Positions 35,094-42,593 of a stretch of 64,000 nt of DNA are shown piece after piece. Below the pieces are notes generated by a model. It did not search any database and had not been told where the DNA came from. It was given only the letters and a program-made list of their open reading frames with translations. Made by a program: the position numbers and the translations under genes. Origin of the DNA: Tenacibaculum aiptasiae (GTDB lineage: Bacteria; Bacteroidota; Bacteroidia; Flavobacteriales; Flavobacteriaceae); NCBI RefSeq assembly GCF_008806755.1, contig NZ_WAAU01000008.1:787139-851138 (forward strand). Direction: 5' to 3'. Numbering within the stretch: the first letter of the stretch is position 1; each line of letters starts with the position of its first letter.

Positions 35094-36518
35094 CTATTGA
35101 ATTTTGTTCTTATAGTTCCCTCCTTCTTTATATCGATATACCTTACCTTTTTGATCTCTTTCAAAAACAAATGTTTCTACCAAGTCTCCATTCTTATGAA
35201 TTCGACGAAAAGTATCTCCTTTGATATGTTTAAAGAATTGCATTCCGTACTTAGGTGAGTTTTCTGGCAACTGTAATACTACCAAGCCTTCTCCCCAAGT
35301 AGACACATAAACCATACTATTCCACGGATTCATATTATAATATCCCGTATAATCTTTCAAGTTTACTTTGCTACTCTTCTTTTTTGCGAGTGGAGCTTTG
35401 CTTAAAATTTGTTGTATGCCCCTTGTATATTTAAACGGATGAGTTCTATTGGCATTAATCATCACTATAAACCCCATTTTAGTAGTTAAGTTGAGTTGCA
35501 TAGCAGACACAAAACCTGGACAGGTACCTCCATGTGATACCCAATGATCTCCATTACTTCCTTTTATGATTTCGAAGCCTAGGCCCCATGTAGTTCTTTT
35601 ATCCTTACTAGTTGCTTGAACTTTGTGCATTTGTTTTAAGGTTGAAGGCTGTAAAACCTCAGCTTTTGTTGCGTCATGTAATCGAAATTGCCAAGTAACA
35701 TATTTAGCTAAATCATGAATATTTGTCCAAAGTGCCATAGCTGGTTTCATTGACTTTGTATTGAAAGTATTGACTGTATTTCGTGTTCTATTCCTATTTA
35801 CAGCTGTATACCCTGTTGCCTGTTGAATATGCTTGTTCTTTGCTTGCTGTTCTGTAAAAGTGCTAGACATTTTCAAAGGAGTTAGCACTTCTTTTTTTAA
35901 ATATACTTCATAAGGCATTCCAGAAACCTCTTCTATTATTTCCCCTAACAATGCATAACCTATATTACTATAATTTATATCAGCTCCCACTTCTTTTGTG
36001 GTTTCCATATTTTTTAAAGCTGCTCGAAACTCTTTTTGTGAAGGAAATCTAAAATCGGGACCTGTAAAATAACTGTGTTCTGTGTTTTTTGGTAAACCTG
36101 ACGAGTGCGCTAATAATGAACGAACTGTTACTGCTCCTCCTTTAGGAAATTTTTGTTTTACCTTATAAAAAGGAAGAATATCCTTTAGCTTAGCATCTAA
36201 ATCTAACTTTCCTTCATCTACCAGCTTCATAATCGCCACCGCTGTAAATGATTTTGTAATGGAACAAATACTACACAATGTATTTATACTTGCTTTGCGT
36301 TTTCTAGATAGATCTGAACTTCCGAAAGCTTTAGACCAAAGAATTTCTTGATCTTTAATTACCATAGCCGTTAAACTAGGAATGTTTTCAAAATCTTTTT
36401 GTGTTTCCAACCATACTTCTATTAATTTAAAAGCATCGTTATAATTTGTTTCGCTCTTCTGTGCATTGCTTAAAATAGAAACAAAGAAGAAAATTAAGGG
36501 CATAAAAATCCTTTTCAT
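35094..36518 (-). CDS. Serine hydrolase of beta-lactamase class C family
   Basis: A 474-aa exported protein; signal peptide MKRIFMPLIFFFVSILSNAQ. Catalytic motifs: SITK (Ser86, Lys89), YSNIGYALLGE, and HGGTCPG in the KTG-equivalent position. A C-terminal lipocalin-like region (about 100 aa; DYTGYYNMNPWNSMVYV) follows, as is common in these esterase/peptidase proteins. It is the second such hydrolase within 4 kb but only distantly similar to that at 31856; it is not an obvious tandem duplicate. Confidence 0.83.
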   Translation of the reverse strand: MKRIFMPLIFFFVSILSNAQKSETNYNDAFKLIEVWLETQKDFENIPSLTAMVIKDQEILWSKAFGSSDLSRKRKASINTLCSICSITKSFTAVAIMKLVDEGKLDLDAKLKDILPFYKVKQKFPKGGAVTVRSLLAHSSGLPKNTEHSYFTGPDFRFPSQKEFRAALKNMETTKEVGADINYSNIGYALLGEIIEEVSGMPYEVYLKKEVLTPLKMSSTFTEQQAKNKHIQQATGYTAVNRNRTRNTVNTFNTKSMKPAMALWTNIHDLAKYVTWQFRLHDATKAEVLQPSTLKQMHKVQATSKDKRTTWGLGFEIIKGSNGDHWVSHGGTCPGFVSAMQLNLTTKMGFIVMINANRTHPFKYTRGIQQILSKAPLAKKKSSKVNLKDYTGYYNMNPWNSMVYVSTWGEGLVVLQLPENSPKYGMQFFKHIKGDTFRRIHKNGDLVETFVFERDQKGKVYRYKEGGNYKNKIQ

Positions 36519-36603
36519 ATATAAATGTATTTATATTGATTGTGTTTTTGTTTGGTAAAATTTGTGCTAATTAGGAATTTGCTTTTCCTTGTTGAAAGTT
36601 ATC

Positions 36604-37935
36604 TTATAAACTTTTAATCTTTAAGTTCTCCCAAGGAATATCATAAATCTGCATAGTACTAGAAACTGACTTTATGTTTATTTGTCGTTCGTTATTATTA
36701 AGTGATGTATACTTGATTTGTTGTTTTTTAGGAGTCATTGTTTTTAAAGAAAACTTTTTTGGATGAATTAATTTAGAATCAAGTCCTTCATAGTTTAAGT
36801 CATAAGCTACTTGAGGTAATTTTATCCAAACCTTTTTACTATCCTCAACAACAATATCCATTTGCTCTATTTCTTGTGAAGCATCTATACTTAACATTTT
36901 AAAACTTCCTTTGGCATTGATTCTTTTTGTCAGCTTATCTATAGAAACGACTGAAGTATTTGAAATAAGCTCCATACTTTTTACTTTTTTAATAAGTGTA
37001 AAGTTTGAAAATACTGTTTCTAAGTATCCTGCTTCCCATGAACTAATTTCAAAATTAGAGTACTTCCCTTTTATAAAGGTATTTGTTCCTCTTAATTCAT
37101 TTGCTTGCAGTAAAATATAACTTAGGTCTGCTTTTAAATTAGTTATAGTCTTAGGTATCACAATTTTCCCGTGTCTTGCTTTTATTGATAAAAATGCTGT
37201 TTTAGGTATTTTTATTTTCAATGTTTTATTAATAATCGCTCTCTCTGGTAATGACCTTACATTTCTTATAGATTGTGTATTCTTCTTAAACTTGGCATTC
37301 AACTTTTCCTTAGGACTTACAAGTTCTTTTTTAGGTCGTTTTGCTTTTTTTGATTTTTGTCTTAACTCTATTCTTTCTTTTTTCGTTTTACGAAACCAAC
37401 GCTTTCCTATAGGTTCTTTATTTATTTTTTGCCATTTCAATAAATACGCATCTCCTTCTTTTACATAAGCATCAAAATCAAATATTTCTCTTTCCTCTTT
37501 TAATGGTTTGGTTAAATCTTCTTTTTCATAATTCTTTATTTCATTATGAATTTCATCAAACTGCGTTTTATCTATAAAAAAGCCTTGGTAATACCCATGC
37601 CTTTGTAAGCTTTTAGTATTCTTATTTTCTAACGAAGTATTAATTTGTAACTTGTTAGAAGTTCTATCTGTTTTTAACACCCATTTTTCAAAATAAGCAG
37701 TGGCTTCTTTTGCTGTCAGTCCTTCAACATCCATTATTGCATCTATTTCTACAATATTAGTATCAGTTAACTCCAATTCTATATTGGTGTACTTACTATT
37801 CAGTTCAATAGTTGTACCTTCTTTTACTGCAAATTGATATTGCTTTGTTTTGGTTAAAGCTTGCCCATAACTATTGGACAAGGATAGCAATCCAAAAATC
37901 ACAATTACCGATGTATATACTTTATATAATTTCAT
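36604..37935 (-). CDS. Secreted DUF4097-like beta-repeat protein
   Basis: A 443-aa protein with a signal peptide (MKLYKVYTSVIVIFGLLSLSNSYGQ). The N-terminal KTKQYQFAVKEGTTIELNSKYTNIELE and the C-terminal beta-rich repeats (LSIKARHGKIVIP, LKADLSYILLQANELRG) match adhesin-like DUF4097 proteins that follow sigma/anti-sigma pairs in Bacteroidetes. The middle is basic and Lys/Arg-rich. It overlaps the anti-sigma gene by 14 nt. Role unknown, presumably in the cell envelope. Confidence 0.68.
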   Translation of the reverse strand: MKLYKVYTSVIVIFGLLSLSNSYGQALTKTKQYQFAVKEGTTIELNSKYTNIELELTDTNIVEIDAIMDVEGLTAKEATAYFEKWVLKTDRTSNKLQINTSLENKNTKSLQRHGYYQGFFIDKTQFDEIHNEIKNYEKEDLTKPLKEEREIFDFDAYVKEGDAYLLKWQKINKEPIGKRWFRKTKKERIELRQKSKKAKRPKKELVSPKEKLNAKFKKNTQSIRNVRSLPERAIINKTLKIKIPKTAFLSIKARHGKIVIPKTITNLKADLSYILLQANELRGTNTFIKGKYSNFEISSWEAGYLETVFSNFTLIKKVKSMELISNTSVVSIDKLTKRINAKGSFKMLSIDASQEIEQMDIVVEDSKKVWIKLPQVAYDLNYEGLDSKLIHPKKFSLKTMTPKKQQIKYTSLNNNERQINIKSVSSTMQIYDIPWENLKIKSL

Positions 37936-38458
37936 ATGTCTCTTTTGTTATACTTAACTCTTCTTTTAATTCTTCTAACAATTCTAATTGTAGTTTTAAG
38001 TTGTTTATTAAAACACTTATACTTTGTGAGTTGGGCCCTTCCTCATTCATTTCTACAATAAGACTTTTATATTCTTCCTTTAAAAAAGAAAGACGTTTCA
38101 GATAGCGCTGTACAAACGCTTCGTTTTTATCATTTTTTCCTATAAGCGATAAAGTTAGGTTAATATTGGTTACATAAAAGCTTTCTATTTCTTTCAATTC
38201 TGGTGAAATGTCTTTTAATGAATATATTTCTTGAACTTGGTTTTTATCAACTGTCTTATCCATGATTATATACCCCACAACACCAATTCCTATAAGAATT
38301 ATAATAGATGCTGCTATGCTAAACATTGAAAAAGCACTTTTCTTTTTTAAGGGTAACTCTTTATACAACTGCTCTATAAAAAGGTCTTCATGATTTTCTT
38401 TTCGTTTATGATTTACTAAACGATCTTGTTCAAATAGTTTTTTAAGATCCTGTCTCAT
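37922..38458 (-). CDS. Probable anti-sigma factor, single-pass membrane protein
   Basis: A 178-aa protein with a cytoplasmic N-terminal 55 residues, one membrane helix (MFSIAASIIILIGIGVVGYI, about 58-80) and a helical, Glu/Lys-rich extracytoplasmic part. There is no zinc motif. It overlaps the ECF sigma gene by 17 nt and the DUF4097-like gene by 14 nt, the classic position of an anti-sigma factor. Call rests on position and topology. Confidence 0.65.
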   Translation of the reverse strand: MRQDLKKLFEQDRLVNHKRKENHEDLFIEQLYKELPLKKKSAFSMFSIAASIIILIGIGVVGYIIMDKTVDKNQVQEIYSLKDISPELKEIESFYVTNINLTLSLIGKNDKNEAFVQRYLKRLSFLKEEYKSLIVEMNEEGPNSQSISVLINNLKLQLELLEELKEELSITKETYEII

Positions 38459-38990
38459 ATCCTTTTACTTTTAGTAATTGTCTTAATTTATTTTTCCCTC
38501 TCATTAACCTTGATCTTGAAGCTATTACCGAGATATTTAAAATTTCAGATATTTCTTCATGATCATAGCCTTCTATCAAATACAACATCACTACATATCG
38601 ATATTTACTTGGAAGTTTATCTATACAGTTCTTTATATCTTCTAAAACCAAAGAAGTATCAAAATCCCAATTATCCTCTTCTTTTTCTAAACTCAAATTA
38701 TAGGTATCATCCAATGCTACTACATTAAATTCTTTCTTCTTTAAATAATTGAGGCATTTATGTATCACTATTTTCTTAAGCCAAGCACCAAAGGTTACTT
38801 CTCCTTTAAATTGATGGATATTTTTAAATGCACTTAAAAAAGATTCTTGGATGATGTCATTTGCATTTTCTGCATTCCGTAATAAACGCATCGCAACATT
38901 ATACATACCTTGATTGTATTTTCGATACAACTCTATTTGAGCCCTCTTATCATTTGATTTGCATTCTTCAATCAATGTTACTTGATCCAT
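38442..38990 (-). CDS. ECF-type RNA polymerase sigma factor
   Basis: A 182-aa sigma-70 family protein. Region 2: YRKYNQGMYNVAMRLLRNAENANDIIQESFLSAF (residues 22-56). Region 4: LPSKYRYVVMLYLIEGYDHEEISEILNISVIASRSRLMRGKNKLRQLL. It is the first gene of a three-gene minus-strand operon with its anti-sigma factor and an exported beta-repeat protein, so it probably reports an envelope condition. Confidence 0.92.
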   Translation of the reverse strand: MDQVTLIEECKSNDKRAQIELYRKYNQGMYNVAMRLLRNAENANDIIQESFLSAFKNIHQFKGEVTFGAWLKKIVIHKCLNYLKKKEFNVVALDDTYNLSLEKEEDNWDFDTSLVLEDIKNCIDKLPSKYRYVVMLYLIEGYDHEEISEILNISVIASRSRLMRGKNKLRQLLKVKGYETGS

Positions 38991-39172
38991 ATTCTGTTTC
39001 GTTAATTGTAAGTAGCCCTCAAAAAGAATCTACATACTTAAAGACAACAGAGAATTTAAAGCGTTGCAAAAAATTGTAAACTATTACTTGTAATTTATTT
39101 TTTGTATCTTATTGACATCATTTTTTTTTATGGGATGATAAGCAAGAATAAAAACTAGTTTAACATCCCCTT

Positions 39173-39203
39173 AAAAATGCCCACTTATGGTGGGTATTTT
39201 TTT
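39173..39203 (+). terminator. Orphan terminator 1
   Basis: AAAAATGCCCAC (39173-39184) pairs with GTGGGTATTTTT (39190-39201, one G-U pair) and continues as a run of T. The plus-strand DNA from 38991 to here has no ORF longer than 10 codons. A nearby GGGATG (39132-39137) and CATCCC (39164-39169) could pair, so a short structured RNA starting near 39110 is possible. Confidence 0.75.
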
Positions 39204-39358
39204 CTTTAATTATTACAATCAAATACACATAAAGGCATTTTAACTATACTTATTGGCATCTAGTCGATATTGGAAAGATTATCTATTAATGATATATATC
39301 TTAGGTTATGTAAATTGAAATTATCTTAATGATTTTATTTACGTAATAGTTAAATTTT

Positions 39359-39398
39359 GAGAAGAAATAGTTTTATAAAATTATTTCTTCTCTTTTTT
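39359..39398 (+). terminator. Orphan terminator 2
   Basis: GAGAAGAAATA (39359-39369) pairs perfectly with TATTTCTTCTC (39382-39392), followed by six T. The 155 bp between this and orphan terminator 1 hold no recognisable gene. Together with terminator 1 it explains most of the 515-bp gap 38991-39505. Confidence 0.8.
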
Positions 39399-39417
39399 AA
39401 ATGTTAATTTTAGTTAG

Positions 39418-39445
39418 GTAAGGTAATTCCTTACTTTTATTACGG
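39418..39445 (+). promoter_or_regulatory. CCTTACTT-motif, site 3 (upstream of the double-glycine peptide)
   Basis: GTAAGGTAATTCCTTACTTT then TATTACGG, nearly the same as site 2 (GTAAGGTAA-nn-CCTTACTTT...TACGG). A downstream GTTGTTTG (39471-39478) could supply the -7 box but is 6 nt closer than at sites 1 and 2. The ATG follows 60 nt after the motif. Confidence 0.55.
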
Positions 39446-39505
39446 TTTTTTTACGATATAGTTGTTTGCTTATTTATAAGTTTGAGGAAATTAAAAATTT
39501 AAATC

Positions 39506-39664
39506 ATGTTAAAGAACATTTCAAACTTAGGTACAACCTTAAACAAATCAGAACAACAAGCTATTAATGGAGGTTTCAATGATGATTGCCTTTTACCAAC
39601 AACTCCTTGTCCAGAAGGTTATTATAGAGACGAAAATTGTGTTTGTGTATTTGGTGTCTTATAA
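39506..39664 (+). CDS. Double-glycine leader peptide precursor (bacteriocin-like, 52 aa)
   Basis: ATG at 39506, TAA at 39662-39664. The N-terminus MLKNISNLGTTLNKSEQQAI ends in NGG (residues 21-23), the LNKSEQ...I-x-GG form of leaders cut by C39 peptidase transporters. The predicted core of 29 aa starts FNDDC and holds four Cys (28, 35, 45, 47) in a short Pro/Tyr/Asp-containing peptide ending VFGVL. Common in Flavobacteriaceae; function (bacteriocin, signal or modified peptide) unknown. No C39 transporter or modifying enzyme lies nearby. A good terminator follows. Confidence 0.78.
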   Translation: MLKNISNLGTTLNKSEQQAINGGFNDDCLLPTTPCPEGYYRDENCVCVFGVL

Positions 39665-39674
39665 TTAAAAACTT

Positions 39675-39700
39675 AAGCGAACTTTGGTTCGCTTTTTTTA
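39675..39700 (+). terminator. Terminator of the double-glycine peptide gene
   Basis: AAGCGAAC (39675-39682) pairs with GTTCGCTT (39687-39694), loop TTTG, followed by five or more T. It lies 11 nt after the stop codon, which supports the small ORF as a real transcription unit. Confidence 0.92.
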
Positions 39701-39749
39701 TTAATACCTTTCCTACTATAGCTATTCAATTTCTTCTTCTTAGCCCTTT

Positions 39750-40439
39750 TTAATCTAGTGATTCAATAATAGTCTTTCTTTTGATAAGCAACAAAATATC
39801 TGAAATGTGCGTATACACTACAACAGGAACTATGACTCCCGCTAACAAAATTATTGGAAAGTAAGCTATTCCTCTGTTAGGTACAGCATATCCATATCTT
39901 TCGTATAACATTTCTTGAGATAATACACCATTGATAAAAACAAATAGCACTAAGCATACTCCTATAATATTCCAACCTATTAAAAGTTGCCTATTGATTG
40001 TTTTATAATGCATCCAAACAACTAATAGAATGGCAGTTATTCCTGGTATAATATCGAAGTTCCAACCTTTGTAAGTCATTTCCACAGGAAGCCATTCTCT
40101 TATTGCTAATTGAAATAATAATAGTTCTATAGGAAATCGGACAATATGAAGTGCTGTACTCCAACGAATGTCTCTATTATTATAAACTGTTTTAGTTCTA
40201 AGTAAATACATAATAAATACTGTAGTTGGTATAATGATTAGACCAAACCGAGAAACACTATCTCCTTCTTTAAAATGATAAACTCCTATATATGACAAAA
40301 TGGAAATAAGAATAATCCAAGCTAGAGAAATTGCTACAGTGGTAATTGATAGTTTATTGGACTTTATAAACATAAAAACTGTATACACTGTAAGTAATAT
40401 AAATGAAATTGAAATGTATAAGGGTAAGTTTGGAATCAT
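39750..40439 (-). CDS. Polytopic membrane protein, Crp/Fnr target candidate
   Basis: A 229-aa hydrophobic protein with about seven membrane segments (LYISISFILLTVYTVFMFI at the N-terminus, FPIILLAGVIVPVVVYTHI near the end). No family identified with confidence. It follows the Crp/Fnr gene at 40506 by 66 nt, and that gap contains the palindromic operator and a consensus -7 box TATTTTTG, so it probably has its own regulated promoter. Confidence 0.7.
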   Translation of the reverse strand: MIPNLPLYISISFILLTVYTVFMFIKSNKLSITTVAISLAWIILISILSYIGVYHFKEGDSVSRFGLIIIPTTVFIMYLLRTKTVYNNRDIRWSTALHIVRFPIELLLFQLAIREWLPVEMTYKGWNFDIIPGITAILLVVWMHYKTINRQLLIGWNIIGVCLVLFVFINGVLSQEMLYERYGYAVPNRGIAYFPIILLAGVIVPVVVYTHISDILLLIKRKTIIESLD

Positions 40440-40484
40440 CTTTTTAAGTTTTACTCAAAAATACACTCCCCTATCTGTTAAAAA

Positions 40485-40500
40485 CTTGCCATATGACAAG
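40485..40500 (-). promoter_or_regulatory. Crp/Fnr-type operator B
   Basis: Read on the minus strand, CTTGTCATATGGCAAG differs from operator A by one base (ATAT versus ATTT). It is 21 nt from a TATTTTTG -7 box and 45 nt from the ATG of the membrane protein gene, compared with 22 and 47 nt at operator A. Both sites also share AACAGA between dyad and -7 box. Confidence 0.78.
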
Positions 40501-40505
40501 AAATA

Positions 40506-41084
40506 CTATTGAATGATTTCTTTTCTAATTCTACTTAGTGAAGTGTCGGTAATTCCTAAAAAAGAAGCAATGTGTTTTAAGGAAGCTTTTTGAATAATAT
40601 CTGGAGAGTTCTCTACCAAATCCTGATATCGTTCTTTGGCTGTTTCTGTAATCATAGCCAAACTTCTTTGTTTAAATTCAAAAAAGTTTTTTGATAAATG
40701 AGCTCTTCCCCATTCTCTATACTTTTCTGAGAAATTAAAATGTTCTTGAAATGTATCAAAGTCTTTAGCCAACAACTCAGCATCTTCCATTACTTGTATA
40801 TACTCTTTGGTCGGAGTTCTTAAGAAAAAAGAAGTTTCTTCCAAAACAATGTCTCCCTTACCATAAAAGTTAGTAGTTACTTCATTGCCTTTTACATCTA
40901 TAACAAACGAACGTAAAAATCCTTTTTCTACTATATAATAATGATTGACTATTTTTCCTGAATTGATTAAGAAATCGCCCTTTTTTACTTTAATAAGTTG
41001 ATATCCTGAAAAAATTACTTGTTGCTCCTCTTTAGATAATAACAAATCTTTAAACTCATGAGTAAGCACAGTAATTGGTTCCAT
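40506..41084 (-). CDS. Crp/Fnr-family transcriptional regulator, paralogue 2
   Basis: A 192-aa protein with a cNMP-binding-like domain (GDFLINSGKIVNHYYIVEKGFLRSFVIDVKGNEVTTNFYG) and C-terminal HTH SFLGITDTSLSRIRKEI. The recognition helix TDTSLSRIRKE matches TDSSLSRIRKE of the regulator at 33437, which explains the shared operator. Its start overlaps the stop of holA by one base. Confidence 0.88.
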   Translation of the reverse strand: MEPITVLTHEFKDLLLSKEEQQVIFSGYQLIKVKKGDFLINSGKIVNHYYIVEKGFLRSFVIDVKGNEVTTNFYGKGDIVLEETSFFLRTPTKEYIQVMEDAELLAKDFDTFQEHFNFSEKYREWGRAHLSKNFFEFKQRSLAMITETAKERYQDLVENSPDIIQKASLKHIASFLGITDTSLSRIRKEIIQ

Positions 41085-42085
41085 TAATGTAAAATTTTAA
41101 ATAACAACTCTTTTAAAATATCAGCATGCGATTGGTTAGCTCCTACTCCTTTACTCTTTACATCAGCCTCTCTTAATAAGGCTATAATTTGTGATACTTT
41201 ACGCATTGGGTAGTTGCGAGCTGCTGAGCTATAATCGTCAACAAAGTAAGGATTAACTCCCAAGTTCTTTGCTACCGATGCTTTTGATTTGTCTTGCAAT
41301 CCATGATACATTAATAACTGTGTAAAAAAGCTATTTAATAAGGAAATAGTCATTACCAATGGATTGTTCTTTGGATTCTGTGCAAAGTAGTTGATTATTC
41401 TATTCGCTTTTACTACATCTTTTTGCCCTACTGCTTTTCGTAACTCAAAGTTATTGAAGTCTTTTGAGATCCCTATATTCTCTTCAATATGCTTATCGGT
41501 TATAATCGTTTCTTTAGGTAAAACAGAGATTAATTTATCTAACTCATTAGATATTTTACTCAAGTCAGTTCCTAAAAATTCCACCAACATTTGAGAAGCT
41601 TTTGGTTCTATATTGTACTTCTTCCCTCCTAAAACCTTACGAATCCAATCGGCTACTTGATTTTCATACAGTTTTTTACTTTCATATATCAATCCATTTT
41701 TAGCAATGGTTTTATATGATTTCTTACGCTTGTCTAACTTCTTGTACTTATAGTTAAATACCAATACCGTTGTAGGTTGTGGATTGGCTGCATAGGCTTC
41801 AATCTTATCTATTGTACGACTTAAATCTTGCGCTTCCTTTACTATAATTACTTGACGCTCTGCCATCATTGGAAAACGCTTTGCTGAAGAAACAATTTCT
41901 TCCATAGAAACGTCTCTACCATACATTACTACTTGGTTAAATCCTTTTTCAGATTCTTCAAGTACGTTTTCTTCTATATAATCAGAAATTTTATCAATAT
42001 AATAAGGCTCTTCTCCCATTAAAAAGTAAATAGGCTTTAGGTTCCCTTCTTTTATATCAGATATGATGGATTTTATTTCGTTCAT
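41084..42085 (-). CDS. holA: DNA polymerase III subunit delta
   Basis: The clamp-loader delta subunit opens the sliding clamp during replication. A 333-aa protein with the N-terminal LKPIYFLMGEEPYYIDKISDYIEE, the middle AAA-like region VLVFNYKYKKLDKRKKS, and the C-terminal collar domain (NPLVMTISLLNSFFTQLLMYHGL and YFVDDYSSAARNYPMRKV). It is divergent from the HsdR_N-like gene, a pairing often seen in Bacteroidetes. Confidence 0.92.
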   Translation of the reverse strand: MNEIKSIISDIKEGNLKPIYFLMGEEPYYIDKISDYIEENVLEESEKGFNQVVMYGRDVSMEEIVSSAKRFPMMAERQVIIVKEAQDLSRTIDKIEAYAANPQPTTVLVFNYKYKKLDKRKKSYKTIAKNGLIYESKKLYENQVADWIRKVLGGKKYNIEPKASQMLVEFLGTDLSKISNELDKLISVLPKETIITDKHIEENIGISKDFNNFELRKAVGQKDVVKANRIINYFAQNPKNNPLVMTISLLNSFFTQLLMYHGLQDKSKASVAKNLGVNPYFVDDYSSAARNYPMRKVSQIIALLREADVKSKGVGANQSHADILKELLFKILH

Positions 42086-42102
42086 TTTCTTACTTTTGAT
42101 TT

Positions 42103-42546
42103 ATGCAAAAGCTCAATCTTCCTAGCTATACATTCAAGACCAAAAGTAACGAAAATAAGATGCTTATTTTCGATAATTTAAGAAAAAAATATGTGGTATT
42201 AACTCCCGAAGAATGGGTGCGTCAACATTTTGTTGAGTACTTGGTTAAGGAAAAAAACTACCCTGTTTCTTTAATAGCTATTGAAAAACAGCTTACTATA
42301 AATAACAGAAAGAAAAGAACTGATATTTTAATCTTTAATTCTAACGGAAAACCAAACATTATTGTTGAATGTAAAGCACCTTCTGTTAAAATAACACAAG
42401 ATACTTTTGACCAAATAGCTCGATACAATCTTAAGTTAGATGCCAACTATCTTGTCATTACCAATGGTTTGGAACATTATTATTGTAGTTTGGATAAAGA
42501 AAACGAAACCTATGTGTTTTTAAGGGATATTCCTTCTTATAATTAA
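42103..42546 (+). CDS. Type I restriction HsdR N-terminal-domain-like protein
   Basis: A 147-aa stand-alone HSDR_N_2 domain: KYVVLTPEEWVRQHFVEYLV, then KRTDILIF (Asp) and NIIVECKAP (Glu-x-Lys), the PD-(D/E)XK core, and ITNGLEHYYC. No helicase or specificity gene is attached. Function of this conserved single-domain protein next to holA is not known. A -7 box TACTTTTG (42091-42098) ends 4 nt before the ATG, so the mRNA may be leaderless. Confidence 0.85.
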   Translation: MQKLNLPSYTFKTKSNENKMLIFDNLRKKYVVLTPEEWVRQHFVEYLVKEKNYPVSLIAIEKQLTINNRKKRTDILIFNSNGKPNIIVECKAPSVKITQDTFDQIARYNLKLDANYLVITNGLEHYYCSLDKENETYVFLRDIPSYN

Positions 42547-42593
42547 CAAATTATTGCATCACTTAATCACTTTAAAAGTGTATTTTTGCCGTC

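Noticed and set aside
31856..36518. Recent tandem duplication of the two serine hydrolases
   Set aside because: Apart from the SxxK and YxN motifs the two proteins differ throughout and have different C-terminal domains, so they are not recent copies.
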